Source: Rotaria macrura
Taxonomy: Eukaryota; Rotifera; Eurotatoria; Philodinida; Philodinidae
Assembly: GCA_900239685.1 (NCBI GenBank)
Contig: OENT01000018.1
Coordinates: forward strand, 330,488 to 394,487
Direction of reading: 5' to 3'
DNA: 64,000 nt
The notes under the pieces are model-generated. The model made no database searches, was not told where the DNA came from, and saw nothing but the letters and a program-made list of their open reading frames with translations. Of the stretch, positions 53,075-64,000 are shown piece after piece; positions within the stretch are counted from its first letter, which is position 1; each line of letters begins with the position of its first letter. The translations under genes and the position numbers were made by a program.

Positions 53075-53233
53075 TCTTATTCGAAAGTTATTTGATCGCT
53101 GTTATTTATATATATATTTTTTTTTCTTTTCTTTTTTTTGTAAATGAGAACTACTCATTCCAGACCCTTTGTTGATTTTTTTCGTTTTTTTTAAATATAC
53201 GATCAAATATGATTGATTAGACCCGTCGATTTA

Positions 53234-53813
53234 TTAGCTTAGTTCACTACGTACACCTAAAACACAGTGACAGGAAGGACAATAATGAATTACTTTTTTG
53301 CATGCTGGCAGACACAGTGGCAACCAGCCTAAAAGGCAAGTAAAAAGACAGCACAGCAGAGCTCCAAGTACAGTAATTATTGTTATATCTTTCTCTACGC
53401 GTGTTGTTATTGCAGCCCCACAACGTGGACAAAAGATGGCAACCGATCGACGTGACCATTGATAACCCTTGGAAAAAACTGCTTGGCTTTCAGGAGAAAT
53501 TTTTTTTGTCTCTTAAAAAGAATTAATGTTTCCTGTTCTGAATATAAAAAGTTAGATTTTTACTCGAAGTGGTTGCCGGAAGATCAGCCGGTTGCTGTGC
53601 AGGTACTCCGTACGTTTGTGACTGAACAGACATTGCATAAGAAGGTGGCGGTGGTTGTTGACCTGGCATTTGATAAGTTCCTGCCAATGGTTGAGCGTTT
53701 CCCTGATACATTACTTGTTGACTCATATTCATGCTATCAATATTTTGATATTGTTGGTATGGATTACTAGGAGTCGATAAAGTAATAGCAGCTTGCTGTG
53801 GATTATTAATCAT
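53234..53813 (-). CDS. LITAF-domain (SIMPLE-like) membrane protein, two exons
   Basis: Exon 1 is 53813-53564, exon 2 is 53478-53234, giving about 164 residues; the reading frame closes exactly across the GT-AG intron. The N-terminus is Gln/Pro/Tyr-rich and contains a PPPPSY motif, like the PPxY/PSAP adaptor motifs of LITAF that recruit Nedd4-type ligases or ESCRT. Exon 2 is the LITAF domain: a CPRCG knuckle, a hydrophobic segment (LGALLCCLFTCLLGWLPLCL) that inserts in the membrane face, and a second knuckle HYCPSCHCVLG. The four Cys form one zinc site in this family, which sits on late endosome and lysosome membranes. AATAAA overlaps the stop codon as a possible polyadenylation signal. The gene is tail-to-tail with USP40, with 159 bases between stop codons. 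Confidence 0.88.
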
Positions 53814-54017
53814 CACAATCCAAAACACTTCTCGATGAAAATGAAAAGTAACAAATGTCCTTGTATGATGCATGCAACATGCATACTTTTTTCTTATTCA
53901 CTCAACTGTAACGATTGTTTATTATACAACACGTTTCGATTTGCTCGTTGCAAATTTCTCATAAAAATAAATCGTTCTAACTATTTTCATTAAAATGAAG
54001 CGATTACAAAAACATAA

Positions 54018-54089
54018 TTCCGACGCCGGGAATCGAACCCGGGCCTCCTGCGTGAAAGGCAGAAATCCTAACCACTAGACCACGTCGGA
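54018..54089 (-). tRNA. tRNA-Glu (anticodon UUC)
   Basis: 72 nt with discriminator A. The acceptor stem pairs TCCGACG with CGTCGGA. The D arm has GGTCTAGTGGTTAGGAT, the anticodon loop is CTTTCAC (anticodon TTC), and the T arm is CCGGGTTCGATTCCCGG, so the internal A and B boxes are intact. No intron. A T run follows about ten bases downstream as terminator. The mature sequence is identical to the genes at 54507 and 57004. Confidence 0.97.
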
Positions 54090-54506
54090 CTCATAATATC
54101 ATGACATATTTAATTATTTATTTCCTTCCTATATTTCCAATTGATGAAAAGGATTCTCAAATAAACGAATGATCCTTCATTTTTCAAATATTCTCGATCC
54201 GAGTTCGAAGAATAATAAAAAACCTATGTTCACATATACTAGACTCAATCACAGAACTTCCAAATACTCTGTAAAAGTCAGTAACGTATCTATGTTGTGG
54301 TACCTCTCTGAGACGTGTCTGACTGGCATATTTTTGCAGAGCGAATAATCGTCAAACGAAATGGAACCGAACGAAATTTTAAAAATTTCTCGGCTGCCCC
54401 AAACGACTATTAAAAACTGTTGCATACCTATTTACATTGTGCGACTGGGCACAGAAATCGAACCCAGCCAACAAGATCAGTTTACACGATCGAAAAAAAA
54501 ATACAA

Positions 54507-54578
54507 TTCCGACGCCGGGAATCGAACCCGGGCCTCCTGCGTGAAAGGCAGAAATCCTAACCACTAGACCACGTCGGA
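54507..54578 (-). tRNA. tRNA-Glu (anticodon UUC)
   Basis: 72 nt, the same mature sequence as the gene at 54018-54089. A run of nine T's on the transcribed strand lies a few bases downstream and should act as Pol III terminator. Confidence 0.97.
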
Positions 54579-54623
54579 CTGTGTCAGTTGGGTTGTTACC
54601 GTAAGTATCATTCTTGGTTGGTG

Positions 54624-55146
54624 CTCTATAGCAGAGGTGTTCACCGGACGAGACGTAACCTTCGCATTCTGGAAAAGCGTGAAAAGGAATGATAGAAAGA
54701 CAAACATGTCTATGTCTTTGTATTTGTACTAGCTCTGTGTCGTCGCACGAGTTGAGTACTATTACAAATAATAATTGTCCATCGCTAAATTCGAATTTAA
54801 ACGCGCATTCGAAAAAGATAAACTACTAGATTTTCCAGGAATACATTTAGTTTAAGGTTAACTTTCCGATAAATGAAAAACAATTATTCCTATCTTTCCT
54901 CTACTCTCTATCTAGAGAGAAACGTGTCTTCATCCTCATCTCACCTCCCGTTTCTGCATTTATGACTAATACTCAACTTAAACCGAATCCAATCTATTTC
55001 TAAGTTTCATCATTTATTTTCGAATTGATAGAATGCAGCTGAGTGTTTTCCTCTCTGTTACATACTCATCCAGATTTAGGACTTAGATCCAAAAAATAGG
55101 GTAGGACGGAAAACACGATGCCCCGTGAAAAACCTCTGCTCTATTG
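54624..55146. mobile_element. 507-bp hAT-type MITE with 8-bp target duplication
   Basis: Element 54632-55138. The left end CAGAGGTGTTCACCGG is matched by the inverted right end CAGAGGTTTTTCACGGGG; CAGAGGTG is a common hAT terminus. The flanking octamers are CTCTATAG (54624-54631) and CTCTATTG (55139-55146), matching at 7 of 8. There is no coding capacity. It lies between two of the tRNA-Glu genes. Confidence 0.75.
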
Positions 55147-55198
55147 AGATAAATAGGTAATGACAACTCTGTAGTTAAAAAAAAAGAAATCAACGGGA

Positions 55199-55270
55199 TT
55201 CCGACGCCGGGGATCGAACCCGGGCCTCTTGCGTGAGAGGCAAGAATCCTAACCACTAGACCACGTCGGA
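55199..55270 (-). tRNA. tRNA-Glu (anticodon CUC)
   Basis: 72 nt with the same acceptor and D arms as its neighbours. The anticodon loop is CTCTCAC (anticodon CTC) and the anticodon stem is CTTGC/GCAAG. The T arm is CCGGGTTCGATCCCCGG. A T run lies about 15 bases downstream. It provides the second Glu isoacceptor. Confidence 0.97.
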
Positions 55271-57003
55271 CTGCTGCCTTTGTTTTCGTAAAATAATAAT
55301 TTTTATTTCAGTTTATTCTGAAAACCATGAAAAACTTAACACGAATAGATTTTTAGAAGAATGAATTATGATACTGAAGTTCAACAAATGACATGTACAT
55401 AATAATGGAATATTTAAACTATCCAATCATGTCAGTTAGCTGCATCTTTTCCCGTTGATTGTTTTGACTTTAAATTCATTCACGATCTTTATATTAGAAA
55501 AAACCGCTATGACAACTACATGGAAACAACTCCTCGAGAAGAAAAATAAGAATTCTAATGAGTATAACGTATGTAGGTTTGTAGTTTATCTTCGACTAAG
55601 TAATTGGCTCTTGCAATTGTACCGAAATAAAATTATGAGAAACTATCCGTGGCCAATGAAAGAATCAAAGAGTTAAATATAGATCCACATTCACATCACA
55701 CTGTATAAATCCGTAAAAGCTGGTTCATCGCTTACCATGAAATAATTAGAGTTGTTTGTGAAAAATTATTGATATGAGACATTTCAAATAGAATGATGCA
55801 TTTTAAATGAGTCGTCTTTTGATACTATATGATTGATATGTGTAGTTCAGAGGTGTGCATCGTGCCTGAAAAAAAACTAGGTGCGGACATTCAATATTTT
55901 TCAAATGTGGAGATTGTGTCCGTCGCGCAATTTGAGATCTCTGAATCGAGCTCGAATTATCATTCAGCACGCACGCCTACACTCATAACATTAGAACTAG
56001 AAAGCGTTCCAAAGAGAACTCTATGGCGGTTAATTTTAGTTCCGCAGTGAAGAATGTCAAGGATGCCGGTTAAGTCGAAGTTAAAAGAATTTTCTTTTGT
56101 AAAAGTAAATTACATACTTTTCGAGAATATTAAATTATCCAAATTTTTACTCTAACAATCAATATGATTTTAGAGACAATAGTGAAAGGTTGAAAATTTG
56201 CTTCTATAGCTAATACGCATGTTTTCAAAACTCATTTTGATAAAATAATGTTTATTAAACTTAACTTGAATTTAAAAGAGACTACATGCCATATATTGTA
56301 ACATTCACTAGTAATGCAAAAGCTTAATATTATCCATGCATTAACTTATTTTGGTACATATCGTTTCTAGTTGAAGTTGAATTTATGTTCTCTGAAACAC
56401 AGTTACTTAGAGTAGCAAATGATATTGAACATACAATAGGAAGTAAATGAGAAAGTATATCTAAAGTTAAACAAGGTATTCTTCGTTTGTTGTGTGTTTG
56501 AAGTCGAAGCTCTGATAAATCCATGAGACAAAAACTGGTTGGTATTCCATTTTCGTTTTGAAAATTTGTATTTTAAACTGAACTTTACTATTGTCAAGAA
56601 GTCTTGCTGATTTTTTAACTACTATGATACAATCAATTTGTTTCTTAGAAATCGGACGATAGTATTATCATCTGTAAGAAATATCACCTTTCTTTTTCAA
56701 TATTCGAGAAATGTGTTTCTTTAGATGCACTACTTGTAATGTTCCCTTAGCCTTTTAACACAATGATATAATCATGTCAAACATCAAGTCACATAGACAA
56801 TAGAAAACAAACATATACAGCGTATTAGGAACCTTCTCACAAGTAATCTTTCACTGATTCTTCTCAGTAGAATCTATTTCATAAAAGTATGCCTGACGTT
56901 GATACTCGACTTTTGAATTGTATCGCACAAACTGTGTTCACGATTGGTCATCTATTAGAAAATAACAAGGAAAGTCAAAGTTATACCAGAAGAATAGTAA
57001 CAG

Positions 57004-57075
57004 TCCGACGTGGTCTAGTGGTTAGGATTTCTGCCTTTCACGCAGGAGGCCCGGGTTCGATTCCCGGCGTCGGAA
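57004..57075 (+). tRNA. tRNA-Glu (anticodon UUC)
   Basis: 72 nt, identical in mature sequence to the two minus-strand UUC genes but on the opposite strand, with a T7 terminator 8-9 bases downstream. Confidence 0.97.
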
Positions 57076-58233
57076 TAACTAATTTTTTTGTTAGGCGATT
57101 CCGTGCACAACCAGTAGTATTCTTACGAGAATATTGAGCGGTTAACAAACTCCATGTTCACGTTACAATCAGACTTGTGCTGAATTGAAGATATTGAAAA
57201 GCATCTGCCAAGAAGAATAAAAATGTCTAGAACTGTTTCTTTTTTTTTCTTCTATTGTCAAGCTTTAATCACGCCACTCAAAAAACAATTTTTATACGTA
57301 TTTTGTGTAAGATATGTGGCTTTGCCATGTGGAAAGACACAATCATTCAAATATGTTCCTATTTCAAATTTTTACGCGTGTTTACCAACTAAAATCCTTG
57401 GCAGTTTCTTGTAAAGCATCGATTTACATCAAAGAAAGAACCTTGGAATCAACGTACTTGAACTCTCATATCCCTGAATTGAAACTGGCTTTTGTGTATT
57501 TGTATATGTTACCTTGAATACAAACGCCCATATTCAGCTAGTTGATATCACATTGAAAATGAACGACGACATTTTGAATCCGAGCTTTCCTGTGCCATAA
57601 AAGTAGTTTCGATCTTAGTTCTATGATATGATATAGCTGTTGTTGATAATCATAGAGAGATTCTGCTGTTCGACAATTTACTTCAATATTCGTGTACTTA
57701 TTGCTTCAGCGATGCTATGTAATAATAGGTTACCTTTGAAAAATCTGAAGGGACCGAGTCAGGACGATGCAAAATTTTGATGGACCAACATATACGATAG
57801 ATTATCAGTAATTTCTTGTTCGAAAAATTGATTCGAGTTTTTAACATCATTCGTCGTACTTCCTTTTCGAAGAGCCACTCATCTAGCTGAAACTTTTCAG
57901 AGCAAATATGTCCATTCACTATCGTAATGAAAATAACTTATTATTAAAAGATTTATTGTTTTTGCCTTCGGAGTAAAAAGATTCTTTATTGATTATCATT
58001 TCATAAATTTTATTTTAGTCTTCGATTGAAAAGAATGTTAAGATACAATGTCTATCTATATCTTTGTTTTTAGTTTTTCTGCAAAAAATTAAATAGTTAG
58101 AGTGTCATATTTAGAAAGTTTTTAAAGTAGTGTTTTGAACCATATCAACATATGGAACTAATCTTATAATTTAACTCTAAGGAATCATGGAGTACTTCTT
58201 AATAACCTTGGAAGCTTATAGCAAAAATAGAGA

Positions 58234-59067
58234 CTATGTACCAGAAGTGTCCGAAGGGTGAATTTTTACACTCTACTCAACCGTGCTGACAAAAAAAAAC
58301 ACAAGATTTAATAACACAATATGTGAATCGCTATTTTTAATCGAGTTTTTAAGCAAATAAGCTTCCATATTATATAATTGAAGAATGTTTCATTCAAAAC
58401 GATTTTACAATAATAATAAATTATAGCTCCAATTATACAATACATGAGTAACTTGAAAAAACAAGACAAGATAACAATATAATATATGCATCCAAGTTAA
58501 TTAGTTTTAATATAGGACTTTATTTGATAGAATGTTCAAGAAAAATAAGAATAAAGGAAACGATAAATCCATGCGTTTGAACACAGTGGACAAAAAAATG
58601 AACTACTTCATACAAAGATTTTTTCTGTCGATCTTACTTATAAAATGGTTTCAAAGCTATCTGGTTAAAGACTTGTTATTCTTTTGTTAAGGATTCAACC
58701 AGCTGTAGAAAATTCTCGTTCTGCATTCTTTTCTATAGTCAGAATCGATAAAATCAGCCGAGTATATTTGAAAACACATGGAAATGTTTCTTAATAGTTT
58801 TTCCTTCCAAAATGTTAAAGGTTCTATCGTTTGTTTATTCTTGTCGAATTCAAACAAACGATATTGATCAAGTTCATCACCCTTTTTTATATCATAATCA
58901 TATTCTTCACTTTCACTGGATCGTTCTTGTGTTTAAGCTATTTCTTGCATTTTCCCTTTCAAAGACTAAAAATAAACTCTTTTATAGGATGAAACCTCAT
59001 AAGCCTGTCTCACTAATTTACAGGTTATAAAACCTTACTCTACCCTGTGGACACCTCTGGTATGTAC
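58234..59067 (-). mobile_element. 818-bp deleted hAT transposon with target duplication
   Basis: Element 58242-59059. The left end CAGAAGTGTCCGAAGGGT and the inverted right end CAGAGGTGTCCACAGGGT match at 15 of 18 positions. The flanking octamers CTATGTAC (58234-58241) and GTATGTAC (59060-59067) match at 7 of 8, as expected for hAT. Inside, on the minus strand, is a decayed hAT C-terminal dimerisation segment. Only about 100 bases separate it from the 5' TIR, so most of the transposase has been deleted. Confidence 0.75.
58690..58960 (-). pseudogene. Decayed hAT transposase C-terminal (hATC) fragment
   Basis: Minus-strand frame with an acidic linker (QERSSESEEYDYD) followed by DELDQYRLF, EPLTFWKEKLLRN and then IYSAD. 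A frame change leads to AEREFSTAG, the hAT dimerisation signature of the SERxFSxAG type. A stop lies upstream of the linker. These features identify the family; the copy is broken and cannot encode an active enzyme. Confidence 0.7.
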
Positions 59068-59325
59068 CTCCAGTTTTATGATTCTATATCTAAAAGACTT
59101 GTCATGATCCTCTTCTAGAATTATTGAATATATCACTCGAGTAATATTGGATCTTAAGATTACACCAGATGATCAATACAATACCTTGAACTTCACAATA
59201 TAATGGCTGCATTATTACTGAGATATTAAATATGAAAAAGTAAACAAGTGGATTTCATGCAATAAAATTCTTTTTTCATAGTGTCATATCTCGTCAAAGG
59301 AAGCACTTATCTTCTATGGCAATTT

Positions 59326-59818
59326 TCAAACATTCTCAGAATCATCAAGTCTAGTTGCCTGGACAACTTTCCATAGTCCTTTTTCTGACTGTTCCTGATC
59401 CTGTCTCTGAAACGCTTTTCGGATGTTATTCGTGCTGAGTAGTAAATCACGTCCAAAATTCAAAGTTGATATTCTGAGATAATTCGATAGAATCTTCATC
59501 AATGTCACTCGAAGATATCAAAACTAAATGTTGTGTCTATGAAAAAAAGAAGTTTGAAGAAAAAAATTTCAATTTTAAATATTTAACGTACTCTGCTTTG
59601 TCGACTATCACTTATCATACTGTCTACTTTAATCCAAAAAACTGATTCAGAACTAAACGTGTATGTTTAAAATGTTCCGATCACATGAGTACCCCATGGG
59701 TCTGGTCGGGTCGAAGTTGGTTGTTCTATGGGTTGATTTTTGTTAGCTCGACCTGGCTTATTGAGACTTCTATTATGTCTTGCAACAAGGCTTTCTTCAT
59801 GAAGTTCACTCAACTTCT
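59326..59818 (-). pseudogene. Possible decayed coding exons, family unknown
   Basis: A minus-strand frame from about 59818, preceded by an acceptor-like TTTTCAG, reads KLSELHEESLVARHNRS onward to RPDPWGTHVIGTF and a stop. Its base composition is unlike the surroundings. A second frame (59508-59326) reads STNNIRKAFQRQDQEQSEKG and ends RLDDSENV; an upstream frame shift would be needed to join it to SSSDIDEDSIELSQ. It looks like the remains of a gene or transposon, not a live gene. No domain recognised. Confidence 0.35.
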
Positions 59819-60639
59819 GAAAATAATTTTTATAAAATGACCGATCTTGTCACGTTTAAAATGAGTATGTATCTCAGACAAAAGTTCTGAACACAGTGAA
59901 ATTTCACATCCTATTGGAATCTGTTTGAATACTTCTCGAATATAGCATAAATTACAGCCAAATGTTATTTCCACCAATGAAGCAGTCTTGCACCAACTGA
60001 TTTTCCGTTATATCTTTTTATCCGAACTTACTTCTTATAAACTAGATTTGACTTATGAACAAATTGGATCCTATTGAAAGTACTACATCTATTAAGTGCT
60101 TGGGTATACGAACAACTATTTTTATTGAATTGGTATGCAACATATATTACTTGTGTATTTTTCTTAAGATTGTTTAATTAAGTACGACAAATTTACTTTT
60201 TCTTACCGATAATATGTACTACATGCATTCCATAATAGTGGAACTGATAGTGTAGCCTTATTTGAATTTGTACTGTAGTTAAACACATCTGACTATGGAA
60301 AAATATTGAAATGGAACTGAAAAAATGTTGCATTTCTTGAAGAGGTGCATCTTTAGCATCAGAGAGACATAAATTTTAAAAAATTTATGTTTCCAAGATC
60401 ATGCCGCTTGACGTACTGCTCCCATTAGTTTAAATAACAATACTAGATAGTACCATATTTAGAATTACACTGCGAAGGTGTCACATTGAATCAATGATTT
60501 ATGGCATTCCAAAAATATTTTTGATAACATCTGATAGTTACTCATATACCGACTGGATTGCATGTTTCAAACTTCATTGAATGAATCACTTCACTTTGAA
60601 AATAGGCATGAACTGTAATTGAATTATGTCATTTCAACG

Positions 60640-61240
60640 AATTTTTCTGTCCGATTAATTCCGAAAAAAATGATAGCAATGTCGTCAATAAGCGTAGTTT
60701 GGTTTCTATCATCGAATGCCAATGAAAATCGATATGTTAATTCAACATGACAATCTAAATTAGTTTGACACAGATCATTCCAATATTATTGTGTGTCTGG
60801 AACTGAACTGAATTGAAATCAAATAAATTAATATCTCGCAATGATGGTAGATATATATTTTGCAGTACATTACCCGTAGAAGTACGTACTATATATCAAT
60901 TGATGAATGGAGTATGATGATTTCTATAAATTAGGAAATGAATTGGCCAAACGATATGATCAGGAAATATTAAATAAGAATTTTTAGTGCATATTTTAAA
61001 AACAGCTTATTATGCATGGACAACGATCGACACTTAATTTCTATAATACTGGTATTCATCTGTTTTACAAATAGAATCCCAAACGGCAATAGCGTTAACA
61101 ATAATGTTTTCACTTGAGATAAGCCATATCTGTTTTTCATTATTACAAATGCCAAGATATTTACATTCTGTCTTCGGTACATATTTACGTTTGTCCAATA
61201 AGCATTCATTTTTTTATTTGTTTTCTCACATTTTTTCCTT
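60640..61240 (-). pseudogene. Possible decayed coding region with frameshifts, family unknown
   Basis: Two coding-like stretches on the minus strand. One (about 61220-61030) reads ECLLDKRKYVPKTECKYLGI and then WLISSENIIVNAIAVWDSI, with a stop and a frame change near its end. The next (about 60895-60645) reads STGNVLQNIYLPSLRDINLF and, after a one-base shift, WNDLCQTNLDCHVELTYRF and DDIAIIFFGINRT. Both have amino-acid content more protein-like than random AT-rich DNA. Spaced Cys suggest an extracellular protein, but I cannot name the family. Confidence 0.35.
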
Positions 61241-62197
61241 CTTATAGTATTGATCACTCCCTATAAATGATTTTTCAAGTTCGATTTGAAAGAGAACAGT
61301 ATATTATCGGAGACTACAATCGTCAGATTAACTTCTAACCAGAAAAAAGAGCATACTATTTACTTATCGGTTTGTAGAAGTGAAACGAGCAGTTCATTTT
61401 TTAACGTGGCTATATCTTGGTATTGCAATAACGAAATGATCTCAAATTATGAGACAAAAATGTGTTTCTCGTCATAGTTCATTTCTTAATATACCGCTGA
61501 AAAGGAGTCGATCCTCGTAGTGCAATATCTTCACAACAATAAATTTAGAGCACGATCACTTTCACCAATATCTTTAGTTTATCGTGGTCTAAATAAAATA
61601 ACGTCGTGCACATTCCAACACAACTGTGTTATTAGAAGAGTAATTGAGTTATAGTGCAATAAAACTATACTTGAAATACATCACAATTCTTAATACAATA
61701 CCAAAGCGTACAAGATATTGAACCAGTAGCTAACTGTCAGTTTTTTCGTTAAACTTTTATAGACAAAAGTATAAATCAATATACTGTCAGGAAAATGAAT
61801 GTGTCGTTTTTAACAAAATGTTTTCTTTCTAAATTGAGAATATTGAAAATGAAAAAAAAAGAGATCCATGATGTTATGTAACTCAAAACTGAAAAGAGAA
61901 CACGTAAACATTTGAAACTTGGATATTTATAGAAACTATATGCCTTTCATGTCTTACTAGTAATCAGGTAGGATCGATTGACATGAACTCGTATTATACG
62001 AACAAATACATTTGGACAAGTACTATCTAGATCGAAGCTTTCAATTAGAAATGAAACCATGTCCTTGCAGTTAAAGGCCGAAATATTGTTGGGATCAAAT
62101 TAAATTGTTATCAATCGAAACTAATAAGGAACTTTCATTTTCATAAAATTGCTTTTTTTATTTGTTTCCATCATTCAAAACAAAAGAAAGTAACATA

Positions 62198-63535
62198 TTA
62201 ATTTATTGCTGCTGTCAGCAATTTTCCTCTTAAGCAAGAAAGACTAACTAGAATGGCTTCTTCGGTACGGATCGTTCGACTGCCTTGTTCGGGACATGTA
62301 TTAACATAGAAATGAAACAATTGTTCAGCTGTAATACGGCCCTCTTCTCTTTCAATAGCTTTTTCAAGACCTTGCAAACCACCGAATACAATTAAAGCAT
62401 GCCGAAAGTGAGGAAATCCACTAATGTTTTCATGTGATACACCACGTTCCGATGTTCCAATTACGAGATCATATTTAGCTTCATGATTATCATCATCAAA
62501 TGGACAATTTTCAATTATTGTTCGAATTGAATCCGCCTTTCGCACTTGATAACCCCAATAAAAACCTACGAGAGAAAAAAAATACATTTTCACAGTACTG
62601 TACACTATCGTACCAGATTCTAGACGAGGAGTACTTGGACTAACGATTTCACCAGGAATTCTTTTTTTCTTATTTATTGTTTGACTTTCATCTATAATTG
62701 TAATTTAAAATAATATCATCTATGTTTCTTCGTCACATGTAAGTGCAACCTTACTGTCGGTGTCTTTCGTTCGAAAATATTCTTCTTGTGTTATGTCTGT
62801 TCGTCGTACAGTGACGCGAAGTCCTTGTTGTAGGCGTTTATCGATTTGTATTTTTGTATCATAAAGGCCAACATCAATCCATGAACCTTTTCCTTCAGCA
62901 GGTTTCAATGGTAGCGTTACACCTTCACGATAAAACCAATAACCATTTGCTCGTAAATGATGAGGTGCATCCAATGGATTGAGTAAACCAGCGTATTCGA
63001 GTAACTTCTGTCGAGGAAAAAATTGTTTACGCAAATATTGTGGACTAAAATAAAAAAATAGATGAGAAAAAATATTTTGTCATTAATTTTAAATATGCAG
63101 TGAGTTAATTTACCATTCGAGATATTCAAGAAGTCGAATGAATTGTTCACTTGCAGTAAATGGATTATTATCGATATCTTCAACTGTTTCATCATCATCA
63201 AACACGACGATTTCATCTATATTGAAAATGCAAGCCGCTCGACCGATTTGTCCAGCTAAATAAGTTCGTAATTCTTTCGATTGAGCATTACGTAGTATAG
63301 AAGCAGGTAAAGCTATTGATAATGTATATGAACGACCTTTGATAGGTTCTGAGTTTACGCTTGATGACTGAGTTGCTTGCTGTTCTATTTCTTCATCTTG
63401 TTCGGCATCGAGTTGTTTTGTCAATCGAGCATTCCTCCATGCACGAAGTTGTTCTTTATATCGTCGCCAATCTGTCGAATTCGGTGATGCTTTCAATGGA
63501 CGTATTGGTCGAGAAATATTTTCATCATTTGACAT
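62198..63535 (-). CDS. SPOUT1: SPOUT1 / CENP-32-type SPOUT RNA methyltransferase, multi-exon
   Basis: The SPOUT1 (C9orf114) family are SAM-dependent, trefoil-knot putative RNA methyltransferases, linked in vertebrates to mitotic spindle and kinetochore function. The start chosen is ATG at 63535 (MSNDENISRPIRP). Sequence upstream in the same frame is open but does not resemble the family. Exon 1 includes YTLSIALPASILRNAQSKEL and RTYLAGQIGRAACIFNIDE. Exon 2 (about 63046-62700) carries PQYLRKQFFPRQ and LLNPLDAPHHLRANG. A short exon with PGEIVSPSTPRLESG follows near 62693-62613. The last exon has FYWGYQVRKADS, YDLVIGTSERG, FRHALIVFGGLQGLE and CPEQGSRTIRTEEAILVSL, the knot and SAM-site segments, ending LLTAAIN and TAA. 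All conserved blocks are present in the expected order. Confidence 0.94.
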
Positions 63536-64000
63536 ATCTACGTTTTCAGAGAATATCGTATGGATGAGGAGACAAGACAAGCTACTACTAGTTCTCATTA
63601 TTCGGGTCCTTATTGATCGAAATGAAGGAACCAATAATTTTGCGTTTTCGTTTAGATAATATATGCTTTTACCTATAGCATAGAGCATTAAGCGGACAGT
63701 TGCGCCATCTTGAATTCTCAGTTTGTTCATGACTGAAATATACCAGGAAACCAGTAATGGACTATAAGTATCAAACAATACGCATTGTAGTGAACAGATT
63801 TTTCACGAATCAATTGCTAACGATGAAGCAATCAGCTGTGATTCGATCAGAAAAAATATTACTAACAATTCGTTACTGTTGTTTTCGATATAGAATTCAC
63901 AAAATGCAAGCATCGACTGCATTTACCACTTCATGAGATCATGCTAACTTCAAATGCGTTCGAAAATTTATTGACATTAACTTTATATTTGTTCGATCTA
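63536..64000. other. Upstream region of SPOUT1
   Basis: Should contain the SPOUT1 5' UTR and promoter. A frame extends upstream from the chosen start to 63778 but looks non-conserved. Nothing else recognised. Confidence 0.5.

Larger units (their letters stand above)
53814..62197. other. 8-kb gene-poor region with tRNA genes and transposon remnants
   Basis: Apart from the four tRNA-Glu genes, two hAT-type elements and the decayed coding fragments listed separately, I see no intact gene. 55280-57000, 57080-58230 and 61500-62190 are AT-rich without supported features. Confidence 0.6.

Noticed and set aside
53247..53459. Minus-strand frame starting MVTSIGCHLL
   Set aside because: Wrong frame of the LITAF exon; the zinc-knuckle frame is offset from it.
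53814..53873. Upstream Met for the LITAF-like gene (MHHTRTF)
   Set aside because: The segment is not protein-like compared with the family; the ATG at 53813 (MINNPQ) is the better start.
54379..54564. Open frames running through the tRNA-Glu gene (both strands)
   Set aside because: They consist mostly of tRNA sequence; the tRNA explains the lack of stops.
55848..55981. Possible further hAT end, CAGAGGTGTGCATCGTGC
   Set aside because: No partner end with a matching flanking octamer was found; the nearby inverted match (AGGCGTGCGTGCTGA) lacks a target duplication.

Overview
This is a window of eukaryotic, almost certainly metazoan, nuclear DNA. It is AT-rich, its genes are split by GT-AG introns that are often 50-100 bases long, and it carries four 72-nt tRNA-Glu genes with Pol III T-tract terminators. 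The recognisable products are SMC6, USP40, ANKZF1, GCSH, SPOUT1 and a LITAF-domain protein. Short introns, compact coding and many small decayed DNA transposons suit a small invertebrate. A bdelloid rotifer is my guess from general impression, not something the sequence proves.

Layout: (1) 1.5-10.1 kb, plus strand: a long low-complexity Ser-rich protein of about 1,100 residues seen here, with charged AKAP2/MISP-like helical segments; its 5' end was not found. (2) 12.0-12.7 and 16.7-17.25 kb, minus strand: two small two-exon genes whose products begin Met-Gly-Asn, a possible myristoylation signal, flanking a foldback element and a G-rich minisatellite. (3) 17.4-22.56 kb, minus strand: an unrecognised coiled-coil protein with a strongly basic C-terminus. 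(4) 25.4-32.9 kb, plus strand: SMC6, complete from Walker A to Walker B. (5) 34.0-34.9 kb: a deleted pogo/Tigger-like element. (6) 36.2-40.2 kb, minus strand: ANKZF1, divergent from GCSH at 40.6-41.1 kb. (7) 41.3-53.1 kb, plus strand: USP40, with a second foldback element in one intron. (8) 53.2-53.8 kb, minus strand: a LITAF-like gene, tail-to-tail with USP40. (9) 54-62 kb: gene-poor, with four tRNA-Glu genes, two hAT-type elements and decayed coding remnants. (10) 62.2-63.5 kb, minus strand: SPOUT1.

The genes are unrelated housekeeping loci (genome maintenance, ribosome-associated quality control, glycine cleavage, deubiquitination, RNA methylation), each with its own promoter. There is no operon or cluster logic. 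The less ordinary material is non-coding: two diverged copies of one foldback family, three hAT-type insertions with 8-bp target duplications (one inside a poly-C tract), a pogo-like element with clear TIRs and TA duplication, and a nearly perfect palindrome. I saw no clearly new biological system; the foldback family is the best candidate for something undescribed. Exon boundaries were read by eye from splice signals and reading frames and may be off by a few bases.
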